Shown here piece after piece: positions 43,270 through 52,600 of a DNA stretch of 64,000 bases. Origin of the DNA: Halapricum desulfuricans (lineage in GTDB: Archaea > Halobacteriota > Halobacteria > Halobacteriales > Haloarculaceae); the NCBI RefSeq assembly GCF_017094465.1, contig NZ_CP064791.1, positions 2,046,001 through 2,110,000 of the forward strand. The letters are read 5' to 3'. How positions within the stretch are numbered: the first letter of the stretch is position 1; every line of letters starts with the position of its first letter. The position numbers were made by a program, and so were the translations under genes. The notes beneath the pieces were generated by a model. That model saw nothing but the letters and a program-made list of their open reading frames with translations, was not told where the DNA came from and searched no databases.

Positions 43270-45201
43270 ATGCACCATCCAGGCCCACCCCGGTTCATGG
43301 CAGTCGGAGAGACCCAGGAACTAGCCCCGCGAGATCCCGTCCCCGACGAGGAGTACAACTGGTCGATCACGGACGCGCCTGCGGCTAGTTCGGTCGTCCT
43401 CGGTGACGAGTCGATCACGTATCTCACGCCGGACGAACCCGGCACCTACACGGTCGAACTCGACGCACCGGACACCACTCACGAGCTGACCGTTCGAGTC
43501 TACCCTGGTGACAAATCAGTGACTCATCAGCCGGGTAGTGGCGGCTACAGTGGCCAGAGCGGCTACAGCGGCTACAGCGGGGTCTCGGGCGGTTCGGGCG
43601 GTTCGGGCGTCTCAGGCGGACAGAGCGGTAGCGGCGCCGGCTCCGGACTGTCTCGCGACGTCGGCGAGCGTGGCCGCCCCCGGGTCACGCTCACGGGCGA
43701 ACGAGTCGGCGACGAGGTCGTCATCACGGCCCACCCCAAGACCGCGCCGGGCGCCCCCGAGGAAGACCTCGACGTCGAGTTCTTCGTCGACGACCGCGAC
43801 GACCTCGAGGAGTACGAGGTCGACGGGTACGAGTTCCGCGCCCCGCTCGATGCGGTCGCGGAGCCCGTCCGCGTACACGGTGTCGCGATCGGCCACCAGT
43901 ACAGCGTCCCGGACACCGTCTCGATCCATCCCGACGGCGGTGTCGAGCGGCTCAACAAACCGCCGGAGTGGACCTCCGAGATGTCCGTCTACGAGCTGTA
44001 CGTCCGCGGGTTCGTCGACCCCGACGACGACCAGACGATCCTCGGAGCGATCATCGACCGGCTCGACTACATCAGGGACCTCGGGCTGAACACGCTGTGG
44101 TTCACGCCCGTTCTGCAGAACGACGACTTCGATCACGGCTACAACATCACGGACTTCTACTCCATCGCCGACGATCTGGGTGGCGAGGAGGAGTTCCAGC
44201 GACTCGTCGAGGAAGCTCACGAGCGCGATATGAAAGTCCTGTTCGACCTCGTTCTCAATCACTCCGCGCGCGAACACGAGTTCTACCAGCGCGCCATCGG
44301 AGGCGACCCCGAGTATCGCGACTGGTACGACTGGCAGGACGAGGAAAACGACGTGCCGGATACGTACTTCGACTGGCCGTACATCGCGAACTTCAACTAC
44401 GACAACCTGGAGGTTCGTCGACACCTGCTGGACGCCGTCGAGAAGTGGGCCGAATACGTCGACGGGTTCCGCTGTGACATGGCCTGGGCCGTCCCGCGCC
44501 CGTTCTGGCAGGAGATCCGTGACCTCACGAAATCGAAAGACAGCGAGTTCCTGCTGATGGACGAGACGATTCCCTACGTCGCGGACTTCCACAACCTCTG
44601 TTTCGACGTCCACTTCGACGCCGGACTGTACTTCGATCTGCTCCAGATCGGCCAGGGCAACCAGTCGGCCGATCAGATCTTCGATTCGATCGAGAACCGC
44701 TATCAGATCGGCTTCCCGGATCACGCCGGCTTCCTCACCTACATCGAGAACCACGACGAGGACCGATACATCGAGCAGGCCGGTGAACACGCCATCCGAG
44801 CGGCCGCGACCGCGTCCTGGACGGTTCCGGGTATTCCGATGATCTACGCTGGCCAGGAGATCGGCGAACGCCAGCGTCGCGGCCACACCCACTGGGAGTA
44901 CGCCAACGAGGAACTCCGGGAGTTCTACCACCAGCTGACCGAGACCTGGGAGGAGATCGACGCGCTACACGTCGACGCCGACTTCGAGCGCGTCGAGTAC
45001 GAGAGCGACAACGACGGCGTCACCGCCTACGCCCGCGACGGCGAGGACGGCCGCTATATCGTCGTGCTGAACTTCTCGGACGGATCCGAAGTCGTCGGAC
45101 TCGACGAGAAAGTCGAAGCGATCGACCAGATCACCGGCGAGAACGTCGCCGCCGAGAACGGCGTCACCGTCGAGGACGCGGTCGTCTTGCCCACGGAGTA
45201 A
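43270..45201 (+). CDS. GH13 alpha-amylase, intracellular
   Basis: A 643-residue enzyme. Residues ~1-85 are a beta-rich N-terminal domain; ~90-125 a linker of Gly/Ser with GYSGQSGYSGYSG repeats; then the GH13 barrel with DLVLNHS, GFRCDMAWAV (nucleophile Asp), LLMDETI (acid Glu) and IENHDEDR (transition-state Asp), and a C-terminal beta domain. No signal peptide is visible, so it probably works on intracellular dextrins together with the phosphorylase and MalQ. The start at 43270 (MHHPGPPRF) follows the family; a tgatataga element only 3-11 bases before it makes 43297 (MAVGETQ) an alternative. Confidence 0.9.
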   Translation: MHHPGPPRFMAVGETQELAPRDPVPDEEYNWSITDAPAASSVVLGDESITYLTPDEPGTYTVELDAPDTTHELTVRVYPGDKSVTHQPGSGGYSGQSGYSGYSGVSGGSGGSGVSGGQSGSGAGSGLSRDVGERGRPRVTLTGERVGDEVVITAHPKTAPGAPEEDLDVEFFVDDRDDLEEYEVDGYEFRAPLDAVAEPVRVHGVAIGHQYSVPDTVSIHPDGGVERLNKPPEWTSEMSVYELYVRGFVDPDDDQTILGAIIDRLDYIRDLGLNTLWFTPVLQNDDFDHGYNITDFYSIADDLGGEEEFQRLVEEAHERDMKVLFDLVLNHSAREHEFYQRAIGGDPEYRDWYDWQDEENDVPDTYFDWPYIANFNYDNLEVRRHLLDAVEKWAEYVDGFRCDMAWAVPRPFWQEIRDLTKSKDSEFLLMDETIPYVADFHNLCFDVHFDAGLYFDLLQIGQGNQSADQIFDSIENRYQIGFPDHAGFLTYIENHDEDRYIEQAGEHAIRAAATASWTVPGIPMIYAGQEIGERQRRGHTHWEYANEELREFYHQLTETWEEIDALHVDADFERVEYESDNDGVTAYARDGEDGRYIVVLNFSDGSEVVGLDEKVEAIDQITGENVAAENGVTVEDAVVLPTE

Positions 45202-45237
45202 CGTTTCCGGTCGGCCTGTTGTTTTGATCGTCGGCTT

Positions 45238-46689
45238 CTAGTCCGATTCGTCTACCGTCGCGTCCGCGACGACCGTCTCGCGCTCGTCCTCGATGACGCC
45301 CTCCTGCCAGCGACCCAGCCGGAACCAGGCCACCGCCACCAAAAACGACAGGAACCCGCCGACCGAGAAGGCGATCCAGATCCCCACGACGCCGATCCCG
45401 AGCGTCTCGAGAGTGTGACCGGTCGGGAGCGCGACCGAAAGCGAGAACGCCAAGACGATCGCCACGGGCACCCGGAACACCCACCGGGAGAGCAGCGAGA
45501 GTGCCATCGCGACTTTCGTCTGGCCGGCACCACGGAACGCGCCCTGAATGACCATCGTGCCGCCGAAAAATGCCCAGAACGGAGCGATAACGTACAGGAA
45601 GGTCGCGCCCTCGCTGACGGTCGCAGGGTCGTCGAGAAACACCCGGATCAGCAACTCGGGGACGAGTAGACAGATCCCCGCCGCGACGCCCAGAAGCGCC
45701 ATCGTCCCGCCGGTAGCGACCCAGGTGACCCGGCCGGCCCGGTCGGGCGTCTTCGCGCCGAGGTTCTGGCCGACGCCGGTCGCGGTGGCCTGTCCGACCG
45801 CGCCCGCGACCGACCACGTCACCGACATCAGGCGGACGCCGACGCCGTAGGCGGCGATGGCAGCGTCGCCGAAGGGCGTGACGAACGCCGCCATCACGAC
45901 CGCGGCGAAGCTCCGGGCCCAGCCATCCAGCGTCCCCGGGTAGCCGATATCGATCAGCTTTCGGAGAATACGGGGGTCCGGACGGAGGTCGCCCACGTGG
46001 AGTTTGACGCCGAACCCGCCGCGCAGGAGGATCCCGATCCCGGCGGCAGTCGCGAGCCCCCGAGAGACGAACGTCGCCCAGCCGGCACCCCGCGTCCCCA
46101 TCGCCGGGAACGGTCCCCAGCCGAGAATGAGGAACGGGTCGAGGACGACGTTCACGCCCGCCGACAGCAGCACCAGCCACATGGCAGTCTTGGTGTCACC
46201 CGCGCCCTGCAGGGACGCACGGAAGGCAAAGAACAGGAACGTCAGCGGCAGCGCGAGAAAGATGATCTCGATGTACGCCAGGGCCTCGGTGAACACCTGT
46301 CCGTCGGCACCCATCAGCGAAAGCAGGTCCACTCGGAACGTCCACCCGAGCGCGGCCAGAGCGATCCCGACCACGAGTGTCAACAGCACCGTCTGGGCGA
46401 CGACCCGATCGGCCCGGCGCTCGTCGCCGGCTCCGACGTGCTGTGAGACCAGCGCGATCGTCGCGGCGGTGATCCCGATCGACGTGGAGACGAACATCCA
46501 CGACAGCGGAAACATCAGTGCGACCGCGGCGACGGATTCGCGACCCACCCGACCGACCCAGAACATATCGGCGAGGTTGTACGCTGTCTGGAGGAGGTTC
46601 CCGAGCACGAGCGGCCAGGCTAGGTGGAGCAGCTTCGGCGAGATCGCACCCGTCGTCATATCGACGCCACGTCGCTCTGGAGAGGCCAC
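45238..46689 (-). CDS. MATE family exporter
   Basis: A 483-residue protein with about 12 helices in two halves. RASLQGAGDTKTAM (first half) and QGAFRGAGQTKVAM (second half) are the paired MATE motifs. It sits between two glucan genes, so it may export a by-product, but nothing in the sequence defines the substrate. M11 (TTGAISPKLL) is an alternative start. Confidence 0.9.
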   Translation of the reverse strand: MASPERRGVDMTTGAISPKLLHLAWPLVLGNLLQTAYNLADMFWVGRVGRESVAAVALMFPLSWMFVSTSIGITAATIALVSQHVGAGDERRADRVVAQTVLLTLVVGIALAALGWTFRVDLLSLMGADGQVFTEALAYIEIIFLALPLTFLFFAFRASLQGAGDTKTAMWLVLLSAGVNVVLDPFLILGWGPFPAMGTRGAGWATFVSRGLATAAGIGILLRGGFGVKLHVGDLRPDPRILRKLIDIGYPGTLDGWARSFAAVVMAAFVTPFGDAAIAAYGVGVRLMSVTWSVAGAVGQATATGVGQNLGAKTPDRAGRVTWVATGGTMALLGVAAGICLLVPELLIRVFLDDPATVSEGATFLYVIAPFWAFFGGTMVIQGAFRGAGQTKVAMALSLLSRWVFRVPVAIVLAFSLSVALPTGHTLETLGIGVVGIWIAFSVGGFLSFLVAVAWFRLGRWQEGVIEDERETVVADATVDESD

Positions 46690-46733
46690 TATCCGAACGT
46701 TCGTCGGGAGGGAAATGAAGGCGGCGCTTGTAC

Positions 46734-46806
46734 TGGTGGCTATAGCATTTCGAACTGATCCGGCACGCCGTCGTGCCGGATATCGTTACGAACGTATAGC
46801 CACCAA
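46734..46806. repeat. 73-base palindromic element with 11-base terminal inverted repeats
   Basis: TGGTGGCTATA (46734-46744) and TATAGCCACCA (46796-46806) are perfect inverted ends; in the centre atccggcacg and cgtgccggat form a second perfect stem around ccgt. The parts between the two stems do not pair. It lies in the 137-base gap between the MATE start and the end of malQ. No target-site duplication is evident. It looks like a MITE/REP-type unit, or a large regulatory stem-loop. Confidence 0.55.
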
Positions 46807-46826
46807 TATGAGGAGGTGTCGAGTCC

Positions 46827-48320
46827 CTAGTCGGTCAGTCGGCCGCTCGATTCGGTGATCTCGTACAGTCGCTCGGCGACGTCCGCCGAGAGGGCGTCCT
46901 CGCTGACCCGCCAGGCCCAGTTGTCCTCCTCGGTCCCGGGGACGTTGAATCGTGCGTCCGACCCGTATCCGAGAGGGTCCTGTACCTGTGCGAGCGTGAT
47001 GACCGAGTCGGACCCCCAGATGGTATCGAGAATGTCCCAGTGGACGTCCCCGCCCTCGTAGTCGACGGCGTAGTGCAGGCAGTCTTTCTGTTGCTCGTCG
47101 AGATCCGCGTACCAGCCCGCGACGGTGTCCGTGTCGTGGGTGGACGTGTACGCGACGGAGTTCTCGTCGTAGGAGGAGGGATGGTAGCGGCTGTCCCCGT
47201 CACACCAGTCGGTGAAGGCCGCGACGTTCATACCCGGATACCCCAGATCCTCCCGGATCCGGTCCATCTCGTCGGTGATCTCCCCGAGGTCCTCGACGAC
47301 GATCGGCAGTTCGCCCAGTTCGTCCCGAACGGCGTAGAAGATGTCCTCGTGGGGGCCATCGACCCATTCGCCTTCGCGGGCGGTGTCGGCGTCGGCCGGG
47401 ATCTCCCAGTAGCTCTCGAATCCTTTGAAGTGGTCGATGCGGAAGATATCGACCCGCTGGAGGAGCCGTTCGAAGCGGCTGACCCACCAGCCATAATCGC
47501 GCTCGGCCAGCGCGGCCCAGTCGTAGACCGGGGTCCCCCACATCTGACCGTCGTCGGAGAACTCGTCCGGCGGGACACCGGAGACATACTTCGGCTCGCG
47601 TTGCTCGTCCAGCTTGAAGATCTCCGGGTTGGCCCAGACGTCCGCGCTGTCCAGGTCGACGTAGATCGGCATGTCGCCGACCAGATCGACGCCGCGCTCG
47701 TTCGCGTAGGCTTTCAGTTCGGACCACTGCTCGTCGAACAGCCACTGGAGGAACTTCCGGTACTCGATGGTCTCGGAGAGCTCCTCGCGATACTCCGCGA
47801 GCACCTCGGGATCACGCATCTTCGCGCCCTCGGGCCAGTCCAGCCAGGAGACGCCATCGAAGTGCGTTCGCAGCGCTCGATAGAGCGCGTATTCGTCGAG
47901 CCAGTCGCCGGCATCGTCCGTGAATGCCTCGAAGTCCGCTCGGTCGTCGTCGGACGCGTCGGTTTTGAACGTCTCGAAGGCGTCCTCGAGACGCGCTTCC
48001 TTGTACTCCCTGACCGGCCCGTACTCGACGTTCCCGTCGTCGAAGTCGGGACGATCGAGGTCCTCGAGCCAGCCGCGCTCGACCAGCTCGTCCAGATCGA
48101 TGAACAGCGGGTTGCCAGCGAAGGCCGAATACGATTGATACGGCGAGTTGTCGTGAATCGGGATCGTCGGACCGAGCGGGCAGAACTGCCACAGCGACTG
48201 CCCGGAGTCGGCGAGAAAGTCGACGAATGTTTTGGCCGGATCGCCGAGGGTGCCGATACCGTCCGGTCCGGGTAACGAAGCGACGTGCAGGAACAGTCCG
48301 CTCTGTCTATCGAAGTCCAT
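46827..48320 (-). CDS. malQ: 4-alpha-glucanotransferase (amylomaltase, GH77)
   Basis: A 497-residue enzyme transferring maltosyl and longer units between glucans, releasing glucose. SGLFLHVASLPGPDGIGTLG is the GH77 N-terminal block; FRIDHFKGFESYW holds the nucleophile Asp, VVEDLGEITDEM the acid/base Glu, and STHDTDTVAGW the third acidic residue. The ATG at 48320 is preferred to an upstream TTG. It shares a 208-base divergent promoter region with trmB. Confidence 0.95.
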   Translation of the reverse strand: MDFDRQSGLFLHVASLPGPDGIGTLGDPAKTFVDFLADSGQSLWQFCPLGPTIPIHDNSPYQSYSAFAGNPLFIDLDELVERGWLEDLDRPDFDDGNVEYGPVREYKEARLEDAFETFKTDASDDDRADFEAFTDDAGDWLDEYALYRALRTHFDGVSWLDWPEGAKMRDPEVLAEYREELSETIEYRKFLQWLFDEQWSELKAYANERGVDLVGDMPIYVDLDSADVWANPEIFKLDEQREPKYVSGVPPDEFSDDGQMWGTPVYDWAALAERDYGWWVSRFERLLQRVDIFRIDHFKGFESYWEIPADADTAREGEWVDGPHEDIFYAVRDELGELPIVVEDLGEITDEMDRIREDLGYPGMNVAAFTDWCDGDSRYHPSSYDENSVAYTSTHDTDTVAGWYADLDEQQKDCLHYAVDYEGGDVHWDILDTIWGSDSVITLAQVQDPLGYGSDARFNVPGTEEDNWAWRVSEDALSADVAERLYEITESSGRLTD

Positions 48321-48329
48321 CCGTATCAA

Positions 48330-48346
48330 CCGGGTTGTTCACCCGC
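48330..48346. promoter_or_regulatory. inverted repeat just before malQ
   Basis: CGGGT-TGTTC-ACCCG (48331-48345) is a perfect 5-5-5 repeat 11-25 bases before the malQ ATG, likely overlapping its transcription start. Candidate operator or leader hairpin. Confidence 0.35.
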
Positions 48347-48383
48347 TGACTTGAAAGTAGCAGATTCGTTTCGCCTCGCTCAT

Positions 48384-48393
48384 GTGTATACAC
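48384..48393. promoter_or_regulatory. palindrome GTGTATACAC between malQ and trmB
   Basis: A perfect 10-base palindrome in the divergent region, about 64 bases before malQ. It could serve as an upstream regulator site or a TATA element for malQ. Confidence 0.3.
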
Positions 48394-48423
48394 CGGGGAG
48401 CAGGTGTGAAGAAAGATTACAAA

Positions 48424-48448
48424 CAATATATGTACTCCGAGTGAGTAC
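48424..48448 (+). promoter_or_regulatory. trmB promoter: TATA element followed by a TrmB-type palindrome
   Basis: A TATA-like caatatatg (48425-48432, approximately) directly precedes GTACTC-CGAGT-GAGTAC (48432-48448), a perfect 6-5-6 palindrome. It matches the TACT-N-GAGTA consensus reported for Halobacterium TrmB. Placed after the TATA, bound TrmB would repress its own gene and perhaps influence divergent malQ. Confidence 0.6.
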
Positions 48449-48528
48449 GTGGGAAGTAGGATGTGGCCTCACAACTCGGTGTCAGATCAGATCGGATACG
48501 TCGTCCGGGCGTCGGGAGGCGAGCATCG

Positions 48529-49587
48529 ATGAACACCGTCGCGCTAGAAAACCAGCTCAAACAGTTCGGCCTCTCTGAAAAAGAGATTCAGACGTATCTG
48601 ACGATCCTCGAACACGGGGAGGCGAAAGCGAGTACGATCGCGGACGACACGGGCGTCTCGAAACGGTACGTCTACAGCATCTGCGAGGAGCTCGAAGAGC
48701 GGGGGTTCGTCGACGTCGACGATCACGTCGTGCCGACGAAGATCCGGGCGAAACCCCCAGAAGAGGTCATCGAAATGCTGTCGAACCGGCTCGAAGACAT
48801 CGAGCCGGTATTGAAACAGCGCTACTCGGAGACCTCCTCGCGACCCCAGCGGTTCGACGTCATCAAATCCCGCGTCACCGTCATCAAGCGCCTGCGGGAG
48901 TACATCGAGAGCGCCGAGCAGGAGCTGGTCGTCGCCGTTCCGGAGGGCTATCTCCCCGAAGTCGCGGAGCAGCTGCGGGCCGCGGTCGATCGCGGCGTCC
49001 TCGTCCTGCTGTTGATCAGCGACGTCGACGATCCCGAACACGTCCTCGACGGCGTCGACAGACCGGTGGGGAGCGTCATTCGGACCTGGGAACTCGGTAT
49101 GCCCGTCCTGCTCGCGGTCGACGAACAGCTGGGAATCGCCTCGCCCGCCGAGATGGTCTCGCGGGCCAACAGCGACGATCGCGCGATCGCGATCGTGCAG
49201 GGACAGATCGTGCCGATCATCGCCGGTTCGTTCCTGGCGAACTACTGGCCGTTCGCCCAGCAACACACGGTCGTCGACCCGGTCGAGCTCCCGGCGACCT
49301 ACCGGAGCTTCCGCCACGCGACGCTGCAGGCGACGCTGCACAATCAGGCCGAAGCGACGGTCTACGCCCGGGCGACCGCCCAGCCCGTCGACACTGACGA
49401 TCCCTTCACGACGCTCGAGGGAACCGTCGTCGAGACCCGCCAGGGGATGGTCGAACCGCGGACGAACACGATCCCGATCGAACATACGATCATCATCGAA
49501 ACCGACGAGGAGACCGTCTCCGTCGGCGGTCCGGACTCGTTCCTCGAAGACTACGAGGCGCGCAAGGTCACGCTGGAACGACCGTAA
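48529..49587 (+). CDS. trmB: TrmB-family sugar-sensing transcription regulator
   Basis: A 352-residue regulator. Residues ~1-75 form a TrmB-type winged helix (FGLSEKEIQTYLTILEHGEA, then SKRYVYSICEELEERG), residues ~85-110 a coiled linker, ~110-230 a phospholipase-D-like sugar-binding core (VVAVPEGYLP; VLLLISDVDDP), and the rest the C-terminal TrmB domain. In Halobacterium TrmB represses glycolytic and activates gluconeogenic genes in the absence of glucose. GGGAGG nine bases before the ATG at 48529 supports this start, and the palindrome upstream suggests autoregulation. Confidence 0.9.
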   Translation: MNTVALENQLKQFGLSEKEIQTYLTILEHGEAKASTIADDTGVSKRYVYSICEELEERGFVDVDDHVVPTKIRAKPPEEVIEMLSNRLEDIEPVLKQRYSETSSRPQRFDVIKSRVTVIKRLREYIESAEQELVVAVPEGYLPEVAEQLRAAVDRGVLVLLLISDVDDPEHVLDGVDRPVGSVIRTWELGMPVLLAVDEQLGIASPAEMVSRANSDDRAIAIVQGQIVPIIAGSFLANYWPFAQQHTVVDPVELPATYRSFRHATLQATLHNQAEATVYARATAQPVDTDDPFTTLEGTVVETRQGMVEPRTNTIPIEHTIIIETDEETVSVGGPDSFLEDYEARKVTLERP

Positions 49588-49643
49588 GATCCGTCCCCCG
49601 AACCCCGGAGTCAGTGTTTCACTTTCACCGCGGCACCGAGAAG

Positions 49644-49653
49644 GCTTTAAGCC
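49644..49653 (+). promoter_or_regulatory. TATA element of the topoisomerase VI operon
   Basis: gctttaagcc lies 26-35 bases before the top6B ATG at 49679; a leaderless top6B-top6A transcript is expected. Confidence 0.5.
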
Positions 49654-49678
49654 GGGCAGAACTGGGTTTGTCTAACGA

Positions 49679-52600
49679 ATGCCATCGATGCAGTCGACGC
49701 TGGGCGATTCGGGGATCGCCGAGGAGCTGGCCGAGAGCCAGCGACAGATCTCTATCGCCGAGTTCTTCGAGAAGAACAAGCACATGCTCGGGTTCGACTC
49801 GGGAGCCCGGGCACTCGTCACGGCCGTCAAAGAGGGCGTCGACAACAGCCTCGACGCCTGTGAGGAAGCCGACATCTTCCCCGACATCTACGTCGAGATC
49901 GAGGATCTGGGGGATTACTACCGGCTGGTCATCGAAGACAACGGCCCCGGAATCACCAAAGAACAGCTCCCGAAAGTCTTTGGGAAGCTACTGTACGGTT
50001 CGAGATTTCACAAGCGTGAGCAGTCGCTAACTCCCGATCAGCAGGTACTCGTCAGACGTGATGACACGATAGAGACTATCCCGATCGGCGTCCTCTGTGA
50101 TGCGTACTTACCGGAGGGCGGAGAAGCGACGCAGCCGGTGCCTGACGACATCGAAGTACCGTCTTTCAACCGTGAAACGCAGGAGATGTCGTGGGAGTCA
50201 ATCACCCACGCGATTCGACACGAAACCGACGAGGCCACGTACGAGATCACGACCGAGAAAGGCCGGACTGTCGAAGTGACAGGGAATCACAGCCTGTTCT
50301 CAGTGACGAGCATGGGAGAGACAAAAGAAATCAAAGCTGGTGATCTAGAGGCCGGTGATACGGTTCTCACTCCCAGAACGCTCCCATCTTTCGAGGAATC
50401 GATCGAATCGGTGAACCTGCTGGGGCACATCACGCCGGACCAACTCGACGGTCGGCGCGTGTACGTGTACGGGTTCGACCGGGAGACGCTCGAACAACTG
50501 CAAGACGGAGAAAAGATCCGAAAGAAGCCGTCACCGGACAGCGACCGAAAACGGACCTACTATCGGTACGACGGTGTCGACATTCTCAAAGACAGTCTCG
50601 AAACGAACTACCTCGAAAAGGGCTACTTGCCAGCGGAGACAGTAATCGAACTGGGCTGGGAAGAGAAAGCAGCCGATTGCCGGTTCAAAACGTACCAGGT
50701 TGGCGGAGAGGAGACGACGATGCCGGTGTCCGTTCAGCTCGATCAGTCGTTCATGCGCCTGCTGGGGTACTACGTCGCCGAGGGACACGTCGACGACCGG
50801 CAAGTCGGCTTCACCTTCGGTTCCCACGAGCAAGAGCTGATCAAGGAGACCGAGGCTACCGTCGCTACTGTGGGCGGGAGGACAAAGACTGTCGATCGCG
50901 AGCGTAACTCGACGCGAGTGAAAGCGTTTGGATCAGTGCTCTCGATGTTCCTCGAAACCGCCTGTGGCGAGGGGGCAGAGAACAAACGGATTCCGGACTT
51001 CGTGTTCAGGACAGGTCGCGAACGCCAGCAGGAGTTTATCACGGGACTCTACCAGGGAGACGGCTCCGATTCGCATCCGAGTAACGAACTTTCGCACACG
51101 ACGGTCAGTGAAACACTCGCACAGCAACTATCAGTACTGTGGAACATGCAAGGCGTCCTGGCGAGTACGGAAGTCGTGACCGATGGCAGTGGCTACAGCG
51201 ACGACCCCAGCACGCGCTACAGGACGAAGGTCTACGGCGAGGACGTCAATCTGTCCGACGTATTCGGTGAGCGCCGGCGACCGGGCGAACAACAGTACAA
51301 GCGCGTCCCCATATCGTTGCTCTCTGATCACCGGGTAGGACACGTCGGTCACGAAACTGTTCCGGATACGATTCCAGGGTTGTTGCTCGGAGTCGGTGTC
51401 GGTTCGAACCTTGAACACGCCGAAGTGTACGAGTCGTTGATCGAACGGGCCCTCGATGGGGAATACGTCGAGAAGCCCCGATACGTGCACAATCTCAAAG
51501 AGATGGGGCTGCTCCACGACGACCATCAGCCGACGGAAACGCTCGAAGAGCTCTGGGAGACGATCCACGAGCTTCAGGGGATCACCGAGACGGATATGTG
51601 CCTGCTTCCGGTGAAAAATGTCGAACGGACGGACCCGCCCGAATACGTCTACGACATTTCGGTTCCGGGAGCGACCGGCCACGACGAGAACTTCGTCGTG
51701 GTCAACGAGGGGGCACTCTCAGTCAAGAACAGCCGCGGCCAGCAGGGGATCGGGATCTCCGCCGCGGTGCTGTACTCCCAGCTCACCAGCGGCAAACCCG
51801 CGCGGATCACCTCCCGGACCAAGGGATCCAGCGACGCCGAGTACTTCGAGTTGATCATCGACACCGACACCAACGAACCGGAGATCAGCGTCGACGAGAC
51901 GACGACCTGGGACCGGCCACACGGCACGCGCATCGAACTGGAGATGGAAGCCAACATGCGCGCGCGCCAGAGTCTCCACGAATACATCGAGCAGACGGCC
52001 GTGGTCAACCCCCACGCTCGTATCGAGTTCGTCGAGCCCAGCCTGGACGAGCCGGCGAAGTTCGAGCGCGCCGAGGACGCCACACTTCCGGACGAGACCG
52101 AGGAGATCCGCCCGCATCCCCACGGCGTCGAACTCGGGACGCTGTTGAAGATGCTGGAGGCGACCGATTCCTACTCGATCTCCGGGTTCCTGCAGGAGGA
52201 GTTTACCCGCGTCGGGCAAAAGACCGCAGACAGCGTCGTCGACCGGTTCCGGGACCGCCACTTCGGCCGGGAAATGGCCTGGCGACCGCCACAGGCCCAC
52301 GAGAACGCGGACGTCACAGCAGCCGTCCGGGGCGCGGTCGCCAACAAGGGCAAAGAGGCGACGAAAACCTTCGCGGCGGCGGTCGCCGAGGCCGTCGACG
52401 ACCACGACCGCCTCGCCCATCACGAACTCCGTGGGATCGTCGATAGCGAGGCCGAGGCCGTCGAATCGGAGTCCGGGACGACCTTCGGTTCGACAGTCCG
52501 GGAGAAGGCCACTGAGGCCGCCTGGACACAGGTGCTGGGCGGCGACGAGGAGGAGGTTCGCACGGACGCGATCACCTCCGATCTCTATACGCTGATCGAC

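Noticed and set aside
43540-43660. Short repeats of Gly/Tyr/Ser codons, considered as a CRISPR-like or satellite array
   Set aside because: They are in frame within the amylase gene and encode its linker; spacing is too short for CRISPR, and no other array is present in the window.
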